The notes under the pieces: model-generated | What the model was told of the DNA's origin: nothing | Databases searched by the model: none | The model's input: the letters and a program-made list of their open reading frames with translations, nothing else | Program-made: the position numbers and the translations under genes | Part shown: piece after piece, positions 1 through 9,732 of the stretch | Layout of the letters: each line of letters starts with the position of its first letter | How positions within the stretch are numbered: the stretch's first letter is position 1 | Assembly: GCA_002722595.1 (NCBI GenBank) | Contig: PBMO01000017.1 | Coordinates: 1 to 45,613 of the forward strand | Length of the DNA: 45,613 bases | Reading direction: 5' to 3' | DNA from: Methanobacteriota archaeon | GTDB taxonomy: Archaea; Thermoplasmatota; Poseidoniia; Poseidoniales; Thalassarchaeaceae

Positions 1-19
1 AGAACACCTTCGAACACGT

Positions 20-526
20 ATGGCTGAGTGGCGAAGAGAGCCTGTCATCAACCGAATAGAGAGACCTACTCGTCTCGATGCAGCACGCCGTCTGGGCTAC
101 AAAGCAAAGCAGGGTGTTGTTATGGTTCGCACTCGAGTTCGCCGTGGTGGCCTTCGCAAGTCGAAGATTAACATGAAGCGTAAACCAAGCAAGTCTGGTA
201 TGCTTAAGATTACAATGGGCAAAAGCATTAAGCGAATTGCTGAAGAAAGAGTCGCTCGCAAATTCCCTAACCTAGAGGTCCTCAACTCCTACTGGGTTGG
301 TGAAGACGGAAAGAACAAGTTCTTCGAAGTAATCATGCTTGATCCTAAGCATCCTTCAATTCAGAACGATAAGCAACTTGGATGGGTCGCAAAGAGTCGC
401 CACACAGGTCGTGTCTATCGTGGAAAGACCAGTGCTGGAAAGCGTGGCCGTGGTATGCACAAGAAGGGCAAGGGAGCTGAGAAGGTCCGCCCATCCATCC
501 GTGCTAACCTAAACCGTGGAAAGTAA
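20..526 (+). CDS. rpl15e: 50S ribosomal protein L15e
   Basis: 168-aa basic protein; [22 protein letters not shown] and the [26 protein letters not shown] region are characteristic of L15e. Confidence 0.96.
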   Translation: MAEWRREPVINRIERPTRLDAARRLGYKAKQGVVMVRTRVRRGGLRKSKINMKRKPSKSGMLKITMGKSIKRIAEERVARKFPNLEVLNSYWVGEDGKNKFFEVIMLDPKHPSIQNDKQLGWVAKSRHTGRVYRGKTSAGKRGRGMHKKGKGAEKVRPSIRANLNRGK

Positions 527-575
527 TCCAGTTTTGGCCCAAGGTTGATGGGCAGCCCAGTGTCAGGCAATTCTG

Positions 576-839
576 ATGGGCGAAGCAGTCGCATCAGAAC
601 TTCGAGGTATGCCGGTCATCTTACCGGATGGCAGATATCTTGGGACAGTTCATGACACAGTTGTCGATTCCGATGAGTGGAAATGCACTCATATTTTTGT
701 TACGAATCCACCCGAAGACATCGTCGAAGGTCGGATCCATGTAGCCATTCCATGGAGATGGATTCGCGGCGTGGAAGACGTTGTTTTACTCCGATGGTTT
801 CCACCCACACCTATTCCTAAAGAACCAGTGAACCCTTGA
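576..839 (+). CDS. PRC-barrel domain protein
   Basis: 87 aa; LRGMPVILPDGRYLGTVHDTVVDSDEWKCTHIFV followed by IPWRWIRGVEDVVLL resembles archaeal PRC-barrel proteins. Confidence 0.75.
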   Translation: MGEAVASELRGMPVILPDGRYLGTVHDTVVDSDEWKCTHIFVTNPPEDIVEGRIHVAIPWRWIRGVEDVVLLRWFPPTPIPKEPVNP

Positions 840-918
840 AATGTGATGGGTAACCCCGGTTAATCAGGCCGCTACCTGTGAAAGCGGGTGCCGATCTATT
901 GAATCGCGAGGTAAATGC

Positions 919-2019
919 ATGTTTGAATTACATGTGCTGGGCACATCCAGTGCAAGGTTTGCCCACGGCCGTTCTGTTTCCGGTTCAGTGATTAATACGC
1001 CTGGGGGATTGGCCCTAATTGATTGTGGCGAAGGTATGCAAAATAGAGTCATAATGCACAATCGGAATTTGAAAAAAAGTGGAAGAGATAATCGGACCAG
1101 ACTTTCACGTATACGTGCAATTTTCCTAACGCACGGACATTTAGATCATTCTTGGGGTGTTCTTCCACTATTGCAAACCCTAAATTTAGATGGTCGTAAG
1201 AACCCTTTGACAATAATTGGCCCAACAACTCATGAGGCAATGGAGTGGGCGAAAAATCACCCAGGAGAAACTCCGCCAATAGAATCCGATATTTCCCCAA
1301 CAGATTTGGCAATTCTATTCTCTCAGTGGCAAGCAATAGGTGCCAAAGACGAGTTGTCCTACACAATCAATTGGGTCCCCATAATCATAGACCGCGATTT
1401 GCCTTTCACCTGTCCAGAACAACCACTTGATGGAGTCAATGTTACAATTCTACCAACTACACATGGAGTCCCATCTTGTGCTTATCACTTTGAAACACAA
1501 CGAAAACCTCGATTCAACCGCGAAAAGGCGGAACAATTGCAGCTTTCTGATAGCCAAATTTCTAGGTTGGCTTCCGGAGAAAATATCGACCATGGGGGCA
1601 ACGATTTGAGAGCAGAAGATTTCCGTTCCGAAACACGACCTAATTGCAGTATTGTAGTGAGTGGGGATACTGCATTTGGTCCACCTGGATTCGACATTAA
1701 TCATCTTCCAAGCCCTCCCAATTTACTCCTACACGAGTCTACTTTCACATCTGAAAATCAGGAGAAAGCAACTCAGTATTTCCACTCAACCGCTACAGAT
1801 GCTGCAAAACATGCCAGTAAATGTAAGGCAGGAGTTCTTGCCCTCACACATTACTCAAGCAGAATAGAGCGTTTATCGCCATTGGTTAGTGAAGCAAGAG
1901 AGCACTTCTCTGGCCCCGTTGCCGCAACCAGTGATGGCGATTGGTTCAGAGTGGATTCAGATGGGAAAGTCACTCACTATGTACGCATAGAAGAAGGCTG
2001 GAATCAGATGATTCTTTGA
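919..2019 (+). CDS. rnz: Ribonuclease Z-like metallo-beta-lactamase fold protein
   Basis: LGTSSA start, IDCGEGMQNR, metal motif LTHGHLDHSWG, later SGDT and ALTHYSSR motifs. Confidence 0.88.
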   Translation: MFELHVLGTSSARFAHGRSVSGSVINTPGGLALIDCGEGMQNRVIMHNRNLKKSGRDNRTRLSRIRAIFLTHGHLDHSWGVLPLLQTLNLDGRKNPLTIIGPTTHEAMEWAKNHPGETPPIESDISPTDLAILFSQWQAIGAKDELSYTINWVPIIIDRDLPFTCPEQPLDGVNVTILPTTHGVPSCAYHFETQRKPRFNREKAEQLQLSDSQISRLASGENIDHGGNDLRAEDFRSETRPNCSIVVSGDTAFGPPGFDINHLPSPPNLLLHESTFTSENQEKATQYFHSTATDAAKHASKCKAGVLALTHYSSRIERLSPLVSEAREHFSGPVAATSDGDWFRVDSDGKVTHYVRIEEGWNQMIL

Positions 2020-2062
2020 TACACTGGCATGGGCGACCTTCAAAGGTAAGCGAATCGAGCGA

Positions 2063-4462
2063 GTGGATATGCGCCTTACGAGTTCGACCTTGTTTGTCGT
2101 CAGTTTGTTGTTATTATCTACAATTCCATTTAGTTCAGCATCCCAAGGCCGTTCTACTGTTTGTAGTTCAACAGATCTATCATCAATTCCTGATCCAATT
2201 ATCATTAATGATCAGAGTTGTGAACAAATTGCTCTAGGTATACTACAACCTGGCACCATCGTAGAATTCGAGGTAACTGGCGATGTCAATTTTGATTTCT
2301 TAGTATTCCGTAATGCTGCACTCCAGGTATATGCAAATGATCAATCCTATCGGTCACCGACTTATTGGGCTGAAGACACAGTATTCGAGGACATGGTTGG
2401 CTCTGCTCGCTGGCATTGGACAGTTCCTACCGATGAAAGTGAAAAGAATTGGTGGGTTGTTCTTGATAATCTCGCACATCCAAGTGATGATGGAGAAGGT
2501 GCTCAAGGTGGCACATCAGTTCAGATTAATCTAGATATTTCCTTCCCCACTCCAAATTATTGGAATCTGTATGATGGATTAGTTCAATTGCCGGTGAACG
2601 ATCACAGCAAGCTTATCGATGAAAATTCACTAATTCTCGATGAAGGGACTCAAGTTGAGATTAGCGCCATACCTATGGATGGGAATCCAGATTTGTTTAT
2701 TTTGACAGAAAGTCAGCGGGCGGGGTATCTTGATGGTTCTGCACCAGAATTCCGAGTTAATGGTGCGGATTTGCTGGACATCACTACAGAGGGTAGTGTA
2801 ACTTGGACGGTTGATTCAGAACATGCAAATCAACCTCTGTACATTTATGCGGATAATGAACAAGGACCAACAGGTGGAGGAGATGGCCAAAGCAATGCTA
2901 AATTCACAGTCATCATCAATTTGCTACCAGTTCTTAATGCAACAATTTCTTCCGACTCTCCATCTTATACAATTGGCGATTTTATCGATGTTGGTGAAAC
3001 AATTACCCTTTCTGCTAATTCGACCCCCAACCTTTCCAGCCAGATAGATACAACTCAGTTTCAATGGGATCTTGATGGAGATGGTCAATTTGAATTCACA
3101 GGTTCTTGGGCAGAAGTTGATTGGCCAACAGAGGGTTCTAACACCATCCATTTGAGAGTCAATGGTGTCGATGGTCGCACCGATACATCTTCAATCACAA
3201 TTGATGTTGATGATGTAACAGATCCGGTTGCGATAATCAATGGTGGCAGCACTATTGTGCGAGGTTTTGGAGAATCGTTTACCCTCACTAGTTCATCTAC
3301 TGACAACTTCGGAATAGACCGCGAAGAATGGTGGGCAGATGGGATTCTTGTCCAGAACAACAGTGGAACAGGCAATACTTTCACTTACAGTTTTGAATCA
3401 GATGGAAATCATTCAGTAGAACTGAAGTCGTTTGACCTAGCAAATCGTCATTCTACGGTCACAGCATCAATACTAATTCAAGATCGAACGGCTCCAATTC
3501 TTGATGATATATCAGGCCCTATTGAGGTCAAACAAGGGGAAGAAAATTCTTGGAGACTAAATGCCACTGACGATGAATCTCCAACACTGTATTGGGTCTG
3601 GGATTTTGATCTCGAAACAGATTCGGACGGTGATGGTGATTCGACCAATGATATTCAAGCAGCAGGTGATCTTGTTTCATGGACATTCAACAAGGGAGGA
3701 GACTATTCGATAACATGTACAGTTACCAATGAACAGGGTATTTCTTCATCTCGTGAAGTAAATGTTTACGTTGAATCTGAGCCTAAATCGTCTAGTTCAT
3801 CTATGGAAATGATTTACACAATTGGTGGTGTTTTGGGAGCCCTAGTTATTGTCGCTGGAATTGTTGGAGCCATCCTATCAGTGAGAAGGCGCCGCGCTCA
3901 TCAAAGTATGATGCGGATAGAAGCCGAAAGAGCGGCATTAGAAGAAGCAGAGGCGGCTAGAGAACCCACCCACGAAGAGCAGCTTTCAATGTACCAAAGT
4001 CGTAACGAAAATACCGGTTTTCAACGGGCAGGAAGTGGAGATGAAATGGCAGAAATTGCAGGTGTGGGTTCGTCCTATGGCGGCCAAAGACCCGCTACAA
4101 GCGCACCTGTACAGAATGTATCTGATGATGCACTATTAGCAGCATTTGTTGAAGAGGACGAACCACAACCTGAAGAGATATCCAAACCAGAACCAACTCC
4201 TACAAGCAAACCTGTGGAATCATCAGGCCCTCAAGGAAGTGTCATCGCCAGTGGGATTCAGTTACCTGATGTTATCACACGAACAAGTTCACCTAGTGAA
4301 ACCAAACCAGAACCAGTTGCTCAGATTCAACCCCAAACCACTGAGGTAACTGGGGTCTGCAAATCCTGTGGACAACAATATGCAGTGGATATGCCAGTTG
4401 GAGTGAATCAAGCAAGGGTAGATTGCCCTAAATGTGGGGAACCGGGCATAATTAGCCGTTAA
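2063..4462 (+). CDS. Exported PKD/Ig-domain protein with one C-terminal TM helix and a cytoplasmic zinc ribbon
   Basis: Signal-like N-terminus (start GTG 2063 or ATG 2069); PKD-like QFQWDLDGDGQFEFTG; TM IGGVLGALVIVAGIVGAIL; CKSCGQQYAV...DCPKCGEPG at the C-terminus. Confidence 0.8.
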   Translation: MDMRLTSSTLFVVSLLLLSTIPFSSASQGRSTVCSSTDLSSIPDPIIINDQSCEQIALGILQPGTIVEFEVTGDVNFDFLVFRNAALQVYANDQSYRSPTYWAEDTVFEDMVGSARWHWTVPTDESEKNWWVVLDNLAHPSDDGEGAQGGTSVQINLDISFPTPNYWNLYDGLVQLPVNDHSKLIDENSLILDEGTQVEISAIPMDGNPDLFILTESQRAGYLDGSAPEFRVNGADLLDITTEGSVTWTVDSEHANQPLYIYADNEQGPTGGGDGQSNAKFTVIINLLPVLNATISSDSPSYTIGDFIDVGETITLSANSTPNLSSQIDTTQFQWDLDGDGQFEFTGSWAEVDWPTEGSNTIHLRVNGVDGRTDTSSITIDVDDVTDPVAIINGGSTIVRGFGESFTLTSSSTDNFGIDREEWWADGILVQNNSGTGNTFTYSFESDGNHSVELKSFDLANRHSTVTASILIQDRTAPILDDISGPIEVKQGEENSWRLNATDDESPTLYWVWDFDLETDSDGDGDSTNDIQAAGDLVSWTFNKGGDYSITCTVTNEQGISSSREVNVYVESEPKSSSSSMEMIYTIGGVLGALVIVAGIVGAILSVRRRRAHQSMMRIEAERAALEEAEAAREPTHEEQLSMYQSRNENTGFQRAGSGDEMAEIAGVGSSYGGQRPATSAPVQNVSDDALLAAFVEEDEPQPEEISKPEPTPTSKPVESSGPQGSVIASGIQLPDVITRTSSPSETKPEPVAQIQPQTTEVTGVCKSCGQQYAVDMPVGVNQARVDCPKCGEPGIISR

Positions 4463-4495
4463 TTTCACTTGAAGAATAGCCTTTCTTACGCGCAC

Positions 4496-4512
4496 AAGGG
4501 TCGAAGACCCTT
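4496..4512. promoter_or_regulatory. Inverted repeat AAGGGTC-GAA-GACCCTT upstream of the 1504-aa ORF
   Basis: Perfect 7-bp arms with 3-nt centre; lies between the stop at 4462 and the likely ATG at 4541. Confidence 0.6.
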
Positions 4513-4540
4513 TAGAAGGAGTTCGGAGCAGTTTGGTTAC

Positions 4541-7500
4541 ATGGGAGACAGCCCGCGCCTAATTCTTGGTGCGCCCCGGACCCGGGATCGCACAGGATTA
4601 GCGATGGTTTTGATCCTAGTATTGCCCCTCTTGAGTCCCTTGGCTGCAGTTGAAGCTGCACAAATAAAGGCCGAGGATTTCGGAATAATTGCAGAATTGA
4701 ATGAAGTATTGGATGCCCGTGATGAAATGCTTGACAGCAATCAAATCACACTCCAAGCAGAAAATGCACTTTCCCCAGTCCGAAACGGAGTGAGATCATT
4801 GGGTTCAGAGGATGCACTTACTCAAATTGATGTAGCACTGGATGGGTTGCAAATAGAATCAACAGCCCCCGAAGAACCAAATCATCCCAAACCAGTTGAC
4901 ATTTTAACCAGTCAAAATGATGTTACGCAGGATGTTTTCGTAACTTCAGTATTCAGCACAATTTTAGAACTCACAGAATATGTGATTTGGACCGATTATC
5001 GTGCAATTAATGATGGCCCAACTTATCAGAACCATCAGAAAGTTGATTTTTCATCCAATCTCCTGAGTTTGTTTAGTCAAGATCCTTTGATGCACGACAT
5101 TGACATTGATGGGAATGGGGTCGATGATATTCGAGTTGGCATCACCATCTCATTTCAGCCCACACCAGGTAATGGATGGGGACTTAGTGGTTCACCACCA
5201 ACTCAATTATGGATTGAACCAACGATTGAATACCGCGTAGAAGTCATCGATATCAACAATCCACTTTGGAATCAAATGGAATCATTGGAAGTATCTCTAA
5301 TCAAAGCCTTCGCATATGGAATTAATCTCGGAGGGATATTGGATGAAGGTGGAGAATCTTATCTCTGGCTAATTGATTCTCATTTCACAATACCTCCCAC
5401 TGATTGGGCACTTCAGGTTGGGTTTGAGAGGTTCTGGTTTGATATCTCAAATGCAGGCACTGAGTTGATTTCAGCATTGGTTTTACTTGCTTCAGGTATT
5501 ACATCTGGTGGAGGAGTAAATGCTGATGACACTGGAGTAACCATCGCTGCACTCTCTGCCCCAATCTCAATTCAGATTGATAATGGCGGTCAAACAGATT
5601 GTCCATCTCATTATGAGCCGAATGCACACCATTTCAACCAATCATGGCAGCATGATTGTCGGGTAGGCATTGGATTTGGTTATGCCCATTTTGCTCCAGA
5701 GGAGAACAATGTCCGTGAACTATGGGAGTTAGAGTATTTGGAGGTAGGCGTTCATCCAGAATCAACAGAATACAGTTTACCCTCAATCGTAGATTTGACA
5801 ATACGTACAGATAATGTTCTACCTACAGGTTCAGGCAATATTGGTGAGGATGGTTTAACGACAATTGAATATTATGCTGATGAAAGAGCCGATTTATGGC
5901 TGCATTTCTATGAGAACAAGAGCAACTACAGAGAGAGTGCTTCCGAACCTTATGGAAATGTTTCAGAGACATTGGTATGGCTTCGTGGCATGCCATCTGG
6001 AACACTTTCTCCGCTGGAAATTGAACGATGTTTCCAAATGTTGGGTAGTGCCTCACAACCTGAATTACCAGGTCAGTTACCAACCCGACTTTCCTTGATA
6101 CTTGGAATCAAGAATTTCACACGTGATTCTACACCTAATGTAGACGATCCAACGCTACCAATTAACCCTCAAAACCCTCCAAATACATTGGTTCTCTTAC
6201 GTTCAACCCAATCTGTTTCTTCATTAGAATACGTATCTTGGTTCCTCAGAGAAGGCGTAGAAACAGATCACAGAATGACTCGAATTGACGCTGCAGCTTT
6301 ACCCACAGGTTTGGTGCTGTATGGTGACTTCTGGCTTGGTGGCAGTGAAGAGCAAGAGATTGGTAATGCCGACAATAGTCTGGACATTTTTTCAAGATTA
6401 TTGGATACTACAATTCTGACAGTAGTTGATATTTTCATTGAGATTTCAAATGTAATCAATAGTATCCCAAATGCATTGGTTGATGTCATCAGTGGCAGCA
6501 CTGGAAGTGCTTCACAAGGCACTGCAATTCATCTGGAGATGTTCAATCACTTTGAAGTTGGACGTCAACCCATGCCAGTTGGCTCGCTAAGTTTAGTAAT
6601 GGGCTCCAGTGATGTTCCGGTTGGTTTAGGGCCACACATGCTGTTGGCTGATGACAAATCGACAACAGAAGTTCAGGGTAGAAATGGTTCAAATTCGAAA
6701 TTGGTACCAATTGCATTGAGTCTACATCATGAAGGATTACATTCGCTACATATTGTCGACGACGCTCAAGCCGGAACACAGAGATTAGAGTTCGGAGCAA
6801 ATGGCGGTGGACCATTGAGAATATTATTCTTGGAACACACAGATGATGAGAATGGAGCAATTGATATTCCAACGAGTGATTTCCAATATGTATTCATTTC
6901 AGATCATCCAGCATCTTTAGTCGTCGATGTATCTGCACAGGAACTGGTATTCAATTCAGATCGAGATATACCTGAGGTTGTTTATGCTGGTCGCGAGGGT
7001 CAGCAACGCCAAGTATTGGATATCGATACTATGCCAGGAAATTTCACAATGGAAATCGGTGATGACGTATCGTGGCTTTCCCAATCTCCTATCGGGTCAA
7101 TTTCATTGATGATATCAAATGCAACAGATCCCAAAACGATGGATGGAGACCACTTCCTTTTCATGCAAGACCTAGATGCAGGTGAGGCGACACTCTCTAC
7201 TAGAGTACATGGAATAACTGAAGTTGGCTTCTTGGGAGCAGAAGAGCCTGGTGCACCCGGCGAGGCGGGTCGCGGTACAGGATTCCTCGTAGGTCCTGGT
7301 GATTCACCCTTCCGGGCAGTCATTGTTGATGAGACCGAACACGAGTCCCCTGCAGATGGAATAACGGCCCATGTTCTAATCGATCCATTGCCTGCAAATT
7401 TATCACTTGAGGTGCCCCAAGGAGGAGTGGGCGATGATGATTCATTGAATGTCCCTGAGTTCACTAAAGATGAGGGACTTGCAGGAATTGCATTTTTCTT

Positions 7501-8983
7501 AGCAGGCTTTACTGATTTTGGAGAGAGTGTAAATGCTATGCTTGGTGAGATGGTAACCAGTGTTACTGGTGGAGCGATTGAAGATCAAAGAACAGATTTT
7601 TCTTTTGGAGTAGAACTACAGGCGACAGAGAACTTCGATTTGGTGGTTGATGCCCGTCAAGGTCGAATGCCCTTGGAAGAACCAGAGTGGCTGCATGGTA
7701 TATCGATGGAAGCAGATTTGTCTGCAGATAATCACACAGCATTCCATGCCCGTATTTGGTTACCAGATTTGGCCCCTCACATAGATCTTTCAGTGGACTA
7801 TCAGAATTTGTCTGTAACTGATCGATGGGAAATCGGGATTGAATTGAATGGATGGGTACCTGCCAATCCAGAATTCATGATTGAAGTAAACAATTACAAT
7901 GGTAGGGATTTGAATTTCTTGATGCTTGGTTTCCAACCAGGTCAAGCTACAGACATCAAGGTCGAAGCAGAAATCACAACAGATTACCGGCCAGTTGTTC
8001 CTCAGTTGACTATGTTTAGTAACTATCAAATGAGCGTAGCATTAGATGCAATTCATGCAGTGGTATTGGATCGAAATGAGTGGGCAAGATATGAGTTACT
8101 TTTGCAGGGCATCCCAAAGGAATTGGACATGACTGCTTCACTTGGCTCAGTGATAACTGTTGGAATGGAAGCAGATGATTCAGAAAACACAGGTCTATCT
8201 TTAGATTCTCTAATGCTGGAAATGAAACGATTCAATGATGGTAAATGGTGGCCGGCAACGGTTTTCCTTCACGAGTTACCCGCACAAATGAATCTCACAA
8301 CAGCGCCTTCAGAAATATTTGACATTACTCAACCTATTAGTTTCCAAGGCATGGCTACTCTAATATTTTCATCATCATCTCCTGGAATGGATTTGTTCAT
8401 ATCTACTACAGGTCGTTCAGTGGACGTCCGTGGTGATTCACTGTTGTTGGCAGATAATTTAGCCAGTCACATGAGTATTGAACCGACAGAGGATTTCGGA
8501 TTGAGAATCACAAGTAGTGGAGAAGGCATAGGTCGTCTGTATCTCCGTCAAAGCGACGTTCCTGCTGAACCAGGGATTTGGATTGATCAGTTAGAAGCAG
8601 CGGGTGAGAACCTCAAGAGCGCTACAATTCACATGACATTTGTTGGTTATTCTTACTACACATATCCAGTTGTTAAGGTGGAGGACGTTCGAGGTGGCCG
8701 AATTATTGCAAACGCTAGGGCCTACGTCGATGTTTCCACGGTATCCGAATACTATGGCACGCCCATAGATGCAGGCAATCTGACATTAGATGGTAGAGCA
8801 GTATTAATTGACGCACAAGTGACTGGTGGAATACCGTCTGGTACTACAATTGGTGTCAACGGATTGGCATCTGATCTTTCTATACTGAACATGATGGGTG
8901 TTGAAGCATCAACGACCCATTATCTGATACCCGAGCCTCTTACATCGGGATTATTGACCATATTTGCAACAGTTACGGGGTGA
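4541..8983 (+). CDS. Very large exported protein of unknown function
   Basis: ORF track 4469..8983; likely ATG at 4541 (MGDSPRLILGAPRTRDRTGLAMVLILVLPLLSPLAAVEA signal-like). beta-rich body with DIDIDGNGVDD calcium-loop-like motif; no family recognised. Confidence 0.75.
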   Translation: MGDSPRLILGAPRTRDRTGLAMVLILVLPLLSPLAAVEAAQIKAEDFGIIAELNEVLDARDEMLDSNQITLQAENALSPVRNGVRSLGSEDALTQIDVALDGLQIESTAPEEPNHPKPVDILTSQNDVTQDVFVTSVFSTILELTEYVIWTDYRAINDGPTYQNHQKVDFSSNLLSLFSQDPLMHDIDIDGNGVDDIRVGITISFQPTPGNGWGLSGSPPTQLWIEPTIEYRVEVIDINNPLWNQMESLEVSLIKAFAYGINLGGILDEGGESYLWLIDSHFTIPPTDWALQVGFERFWFDISNAGTELISALVLLASGITSGGGVNADDTGVTIAALSAPISIQIDNGGQTDCPSHYEPNAHHFNQSWQHDCRVGIGFGYAHFAPEENNVRELWELEYLEVGVHPESTEYSLPSIVDLTIRTDNVLPTGSGNIGEDGLTTIEYYADERADLWLHFYENKSNYRESASEPYGNVSETLVWLRGMPSGTLSPLEIERCFQMLGSASQPELPGQLPTRLSLILGIKNFTRDSTPNVDDPTLPINPQNPPNTLVLLRSTQSVSSLEYVSWFLREGVETDHRMTRIDAAALPTGLVLYGDFWLGGSEEQEIGNADNSLDIFSRLLDTTILTVVDIFIEISNVINSIPNALVDVISGSTGSASQGTAIHLEMFNHFEVGRQPMPVGSLSLVMGSSDVPVGLGPHMLLADDKSTTEVQGRNGSNSKLVPIALSLHHEGLHSLHIVDDAQAGTQRLEFGANGGGPLRILFLEHTDDENGAIDIPTSDFQYVFISDHPASLVVDVSAQELVFNSDRDIPEVVYAGREGQQRQVLDIDTMPGNFTMEIGDDVSWLSQSPIGSISLMISNATDPKTMDGDHFLFMQDLDAGEATLSTRVHGITEVGFLGAEEPGAPGEAGRGTGFLVGPGDSPFRAVIVDETEHESPADGITAHVLIDPLPANLSLEVPQGGVGDDDSLNVPEFTKDEGLAGIAFFLAGFTDFGESVNAMLGEMVTSVTGGAIEDQRTDFSFGVELQATENFDLVVDARQGRMPLEEPEWLHGISMEADLSADNHTAFHARIWLPDLAPHIDLSVDYQNLSVTDRWEIGIELNGWVPANPEFMIEVNNYNGRDLNFLMLGFQPGQATDIKVEAEITTDYRPVVPQLTMFSNYQMSVALDAIHAVVLDRNEWARYELLLQGIPKELDMTASLGSVITVGMEADDSENTGLSLDSLMLEMKRFNDGKWWPATVFLHELPAQMNLTTAPSEIFDITQPISFQGMATLIFSSSSPGMDLFISTTGRSVDVRGDSLLLADNLASHMSIEPTEDFGLRITSSGEGIGRLYLRQSDVPAEPGIWIDQLEAAGENLKSATIHMTFVGYSYYTYPVVKVEDVRGGRIIANARAYVDVSTVSEYYGTPIDAGNLTLDGRAVLIDAQVTGGIPSGTTIGVNGLASDLSILNMMGVEASTTHYLIPEPLTSGLLTIFATVTG

Positions 8984-8987
8984 GAGT

Positions 8988-9659
8988 TTGTCTGATGATG
9001 AAGAGATAGAAGGCATGTACACCCTTGTTGGGGATCCTGAAAACCCTGATTTACAAGAGGCTGATGAAAAATCAGTTAGCTTGACGGATAGGATACGGAA
9101 ATTGCGTTCAAAAATGCGTTCGAGTGAATTTACCCCTACAGAGGAGCAAAAAGAAATCGCTGACGAAGCCTACGAACGAGCGTTAGATGTAATCCAAAAA
9201 GTCACTCCACTCAGAGTAGTATTTGCTTCGGTATTCATGGCTGCCTTGATGTTCAGTTTGTTTGCGGTAGGGTTCTGGGTAGTTCCTCGTGATGCAGTGG
9301 ATGTAGAAGTCATCTACAAACAGGCTGGCCCAGGACATGTAGTTCTAATGCAGGTTCACAACTATGGAAGCCGACCTATAGCGAATGTTGAAGTTGATGC
9401 CTCATTCATTAATGAGGACGGAGAAGTCCTCAATTCAACTGAATTTAGAGTGGCATCGCTTCTTGCCCACACATCCATTGCTGGTGATGATTTAGAAATC
9501 ATAGTGACTGGCGAAACAAGATGGGATATTTACACGATAAACATCACTTTAGATTATGACAACTATGATGGTGCTGTATCACCCCAAACATGGAGTCTGC
9601 AAGTTGGCGAATATACTTCTGAAATGCATTTGCTCGAAGCAGACCGACAGTGGCTCTGA
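8988..9659 (+). CDS. Single-pass membrane protein with extracytoplasmic FxLYD-like domain
   Basis: Likely TTG start at 8988 just after the upstream stop (8981-8983); TM LRVVFASVFMAALMFSLFAVGFWVV; HVVLMQVHNYGSRPIANVEVDASFINEDGEVLNSTEF resembles FxLYD. Confidence 0.7.
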   Translation: MSDDEEIEGMYTLVGDPENPDLQEADEKSVSLTDRIRKLRSKMRSSEFTPTEEQKEIADEAYERALDVIQKVTPLRVVFASVFMAALMFSLFAVGFWVVPRDAVDVEVIYKQAGPGHVVLMQVHNYGSRPIANVEVDASFINEDGEVLNSTEFRVASLLAHTSIAGDDLEIIVTGETRWDIYTINITLDYDNYDGAVSPQTWSLQVGEYTSEMHLLEADRQWL

Positions 9660-9678
9660 ACGACACCGTAGGTGTCGT
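9660..9678. other. Perfect inverted repeat ACGACACC-GTA-GGTGTCGT directly after a stop codon
   Basis: 8-bp arms, 3-nt centre, begins the base after TGA 9657-9659. Confidence 0.7.
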
Positions 9679-9707
9679 CATAAACAGGCAAGATAGAAAA
9701 CGGAACA

Positions 9708-9730
9708 GGTTCCCCACACATTGGGGAGCC
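9708..9730 (+). promoter_or_regulatory. Hairpin GGTTCCCC-ACACATT-GGGGAGCC occluding the SD region of the protease gene
   Basis: 8-bp stem (one G.U) ending 2 nt before ATG 9733; the 3' arm contains the purine-rich GGGGAG. Confidence 0.55.
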
Positions 9731-9732
9731 TT

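Noticed and set aside
97-285. Minus-strand ORF inside the L15e gene
   Set aside because: Antisense shadow of a confident ribosomal protein gene, no recognisable protein features.
841-918. Structured-looking intergenic segment (GGGTAACCCCGGTTA...) considered as a tRNA or small RNA
   Set aside because: No cloverleaf, no T-loop GGTTCRA pattern and too short; only small dyads visible.
7000-7464. 154-aa minus-strand ORF inside the 1504-aa gene
   Set aside because: Low-complexity Ser/Pro shadow translation with no SD or signal; the + strand frame is continuous.
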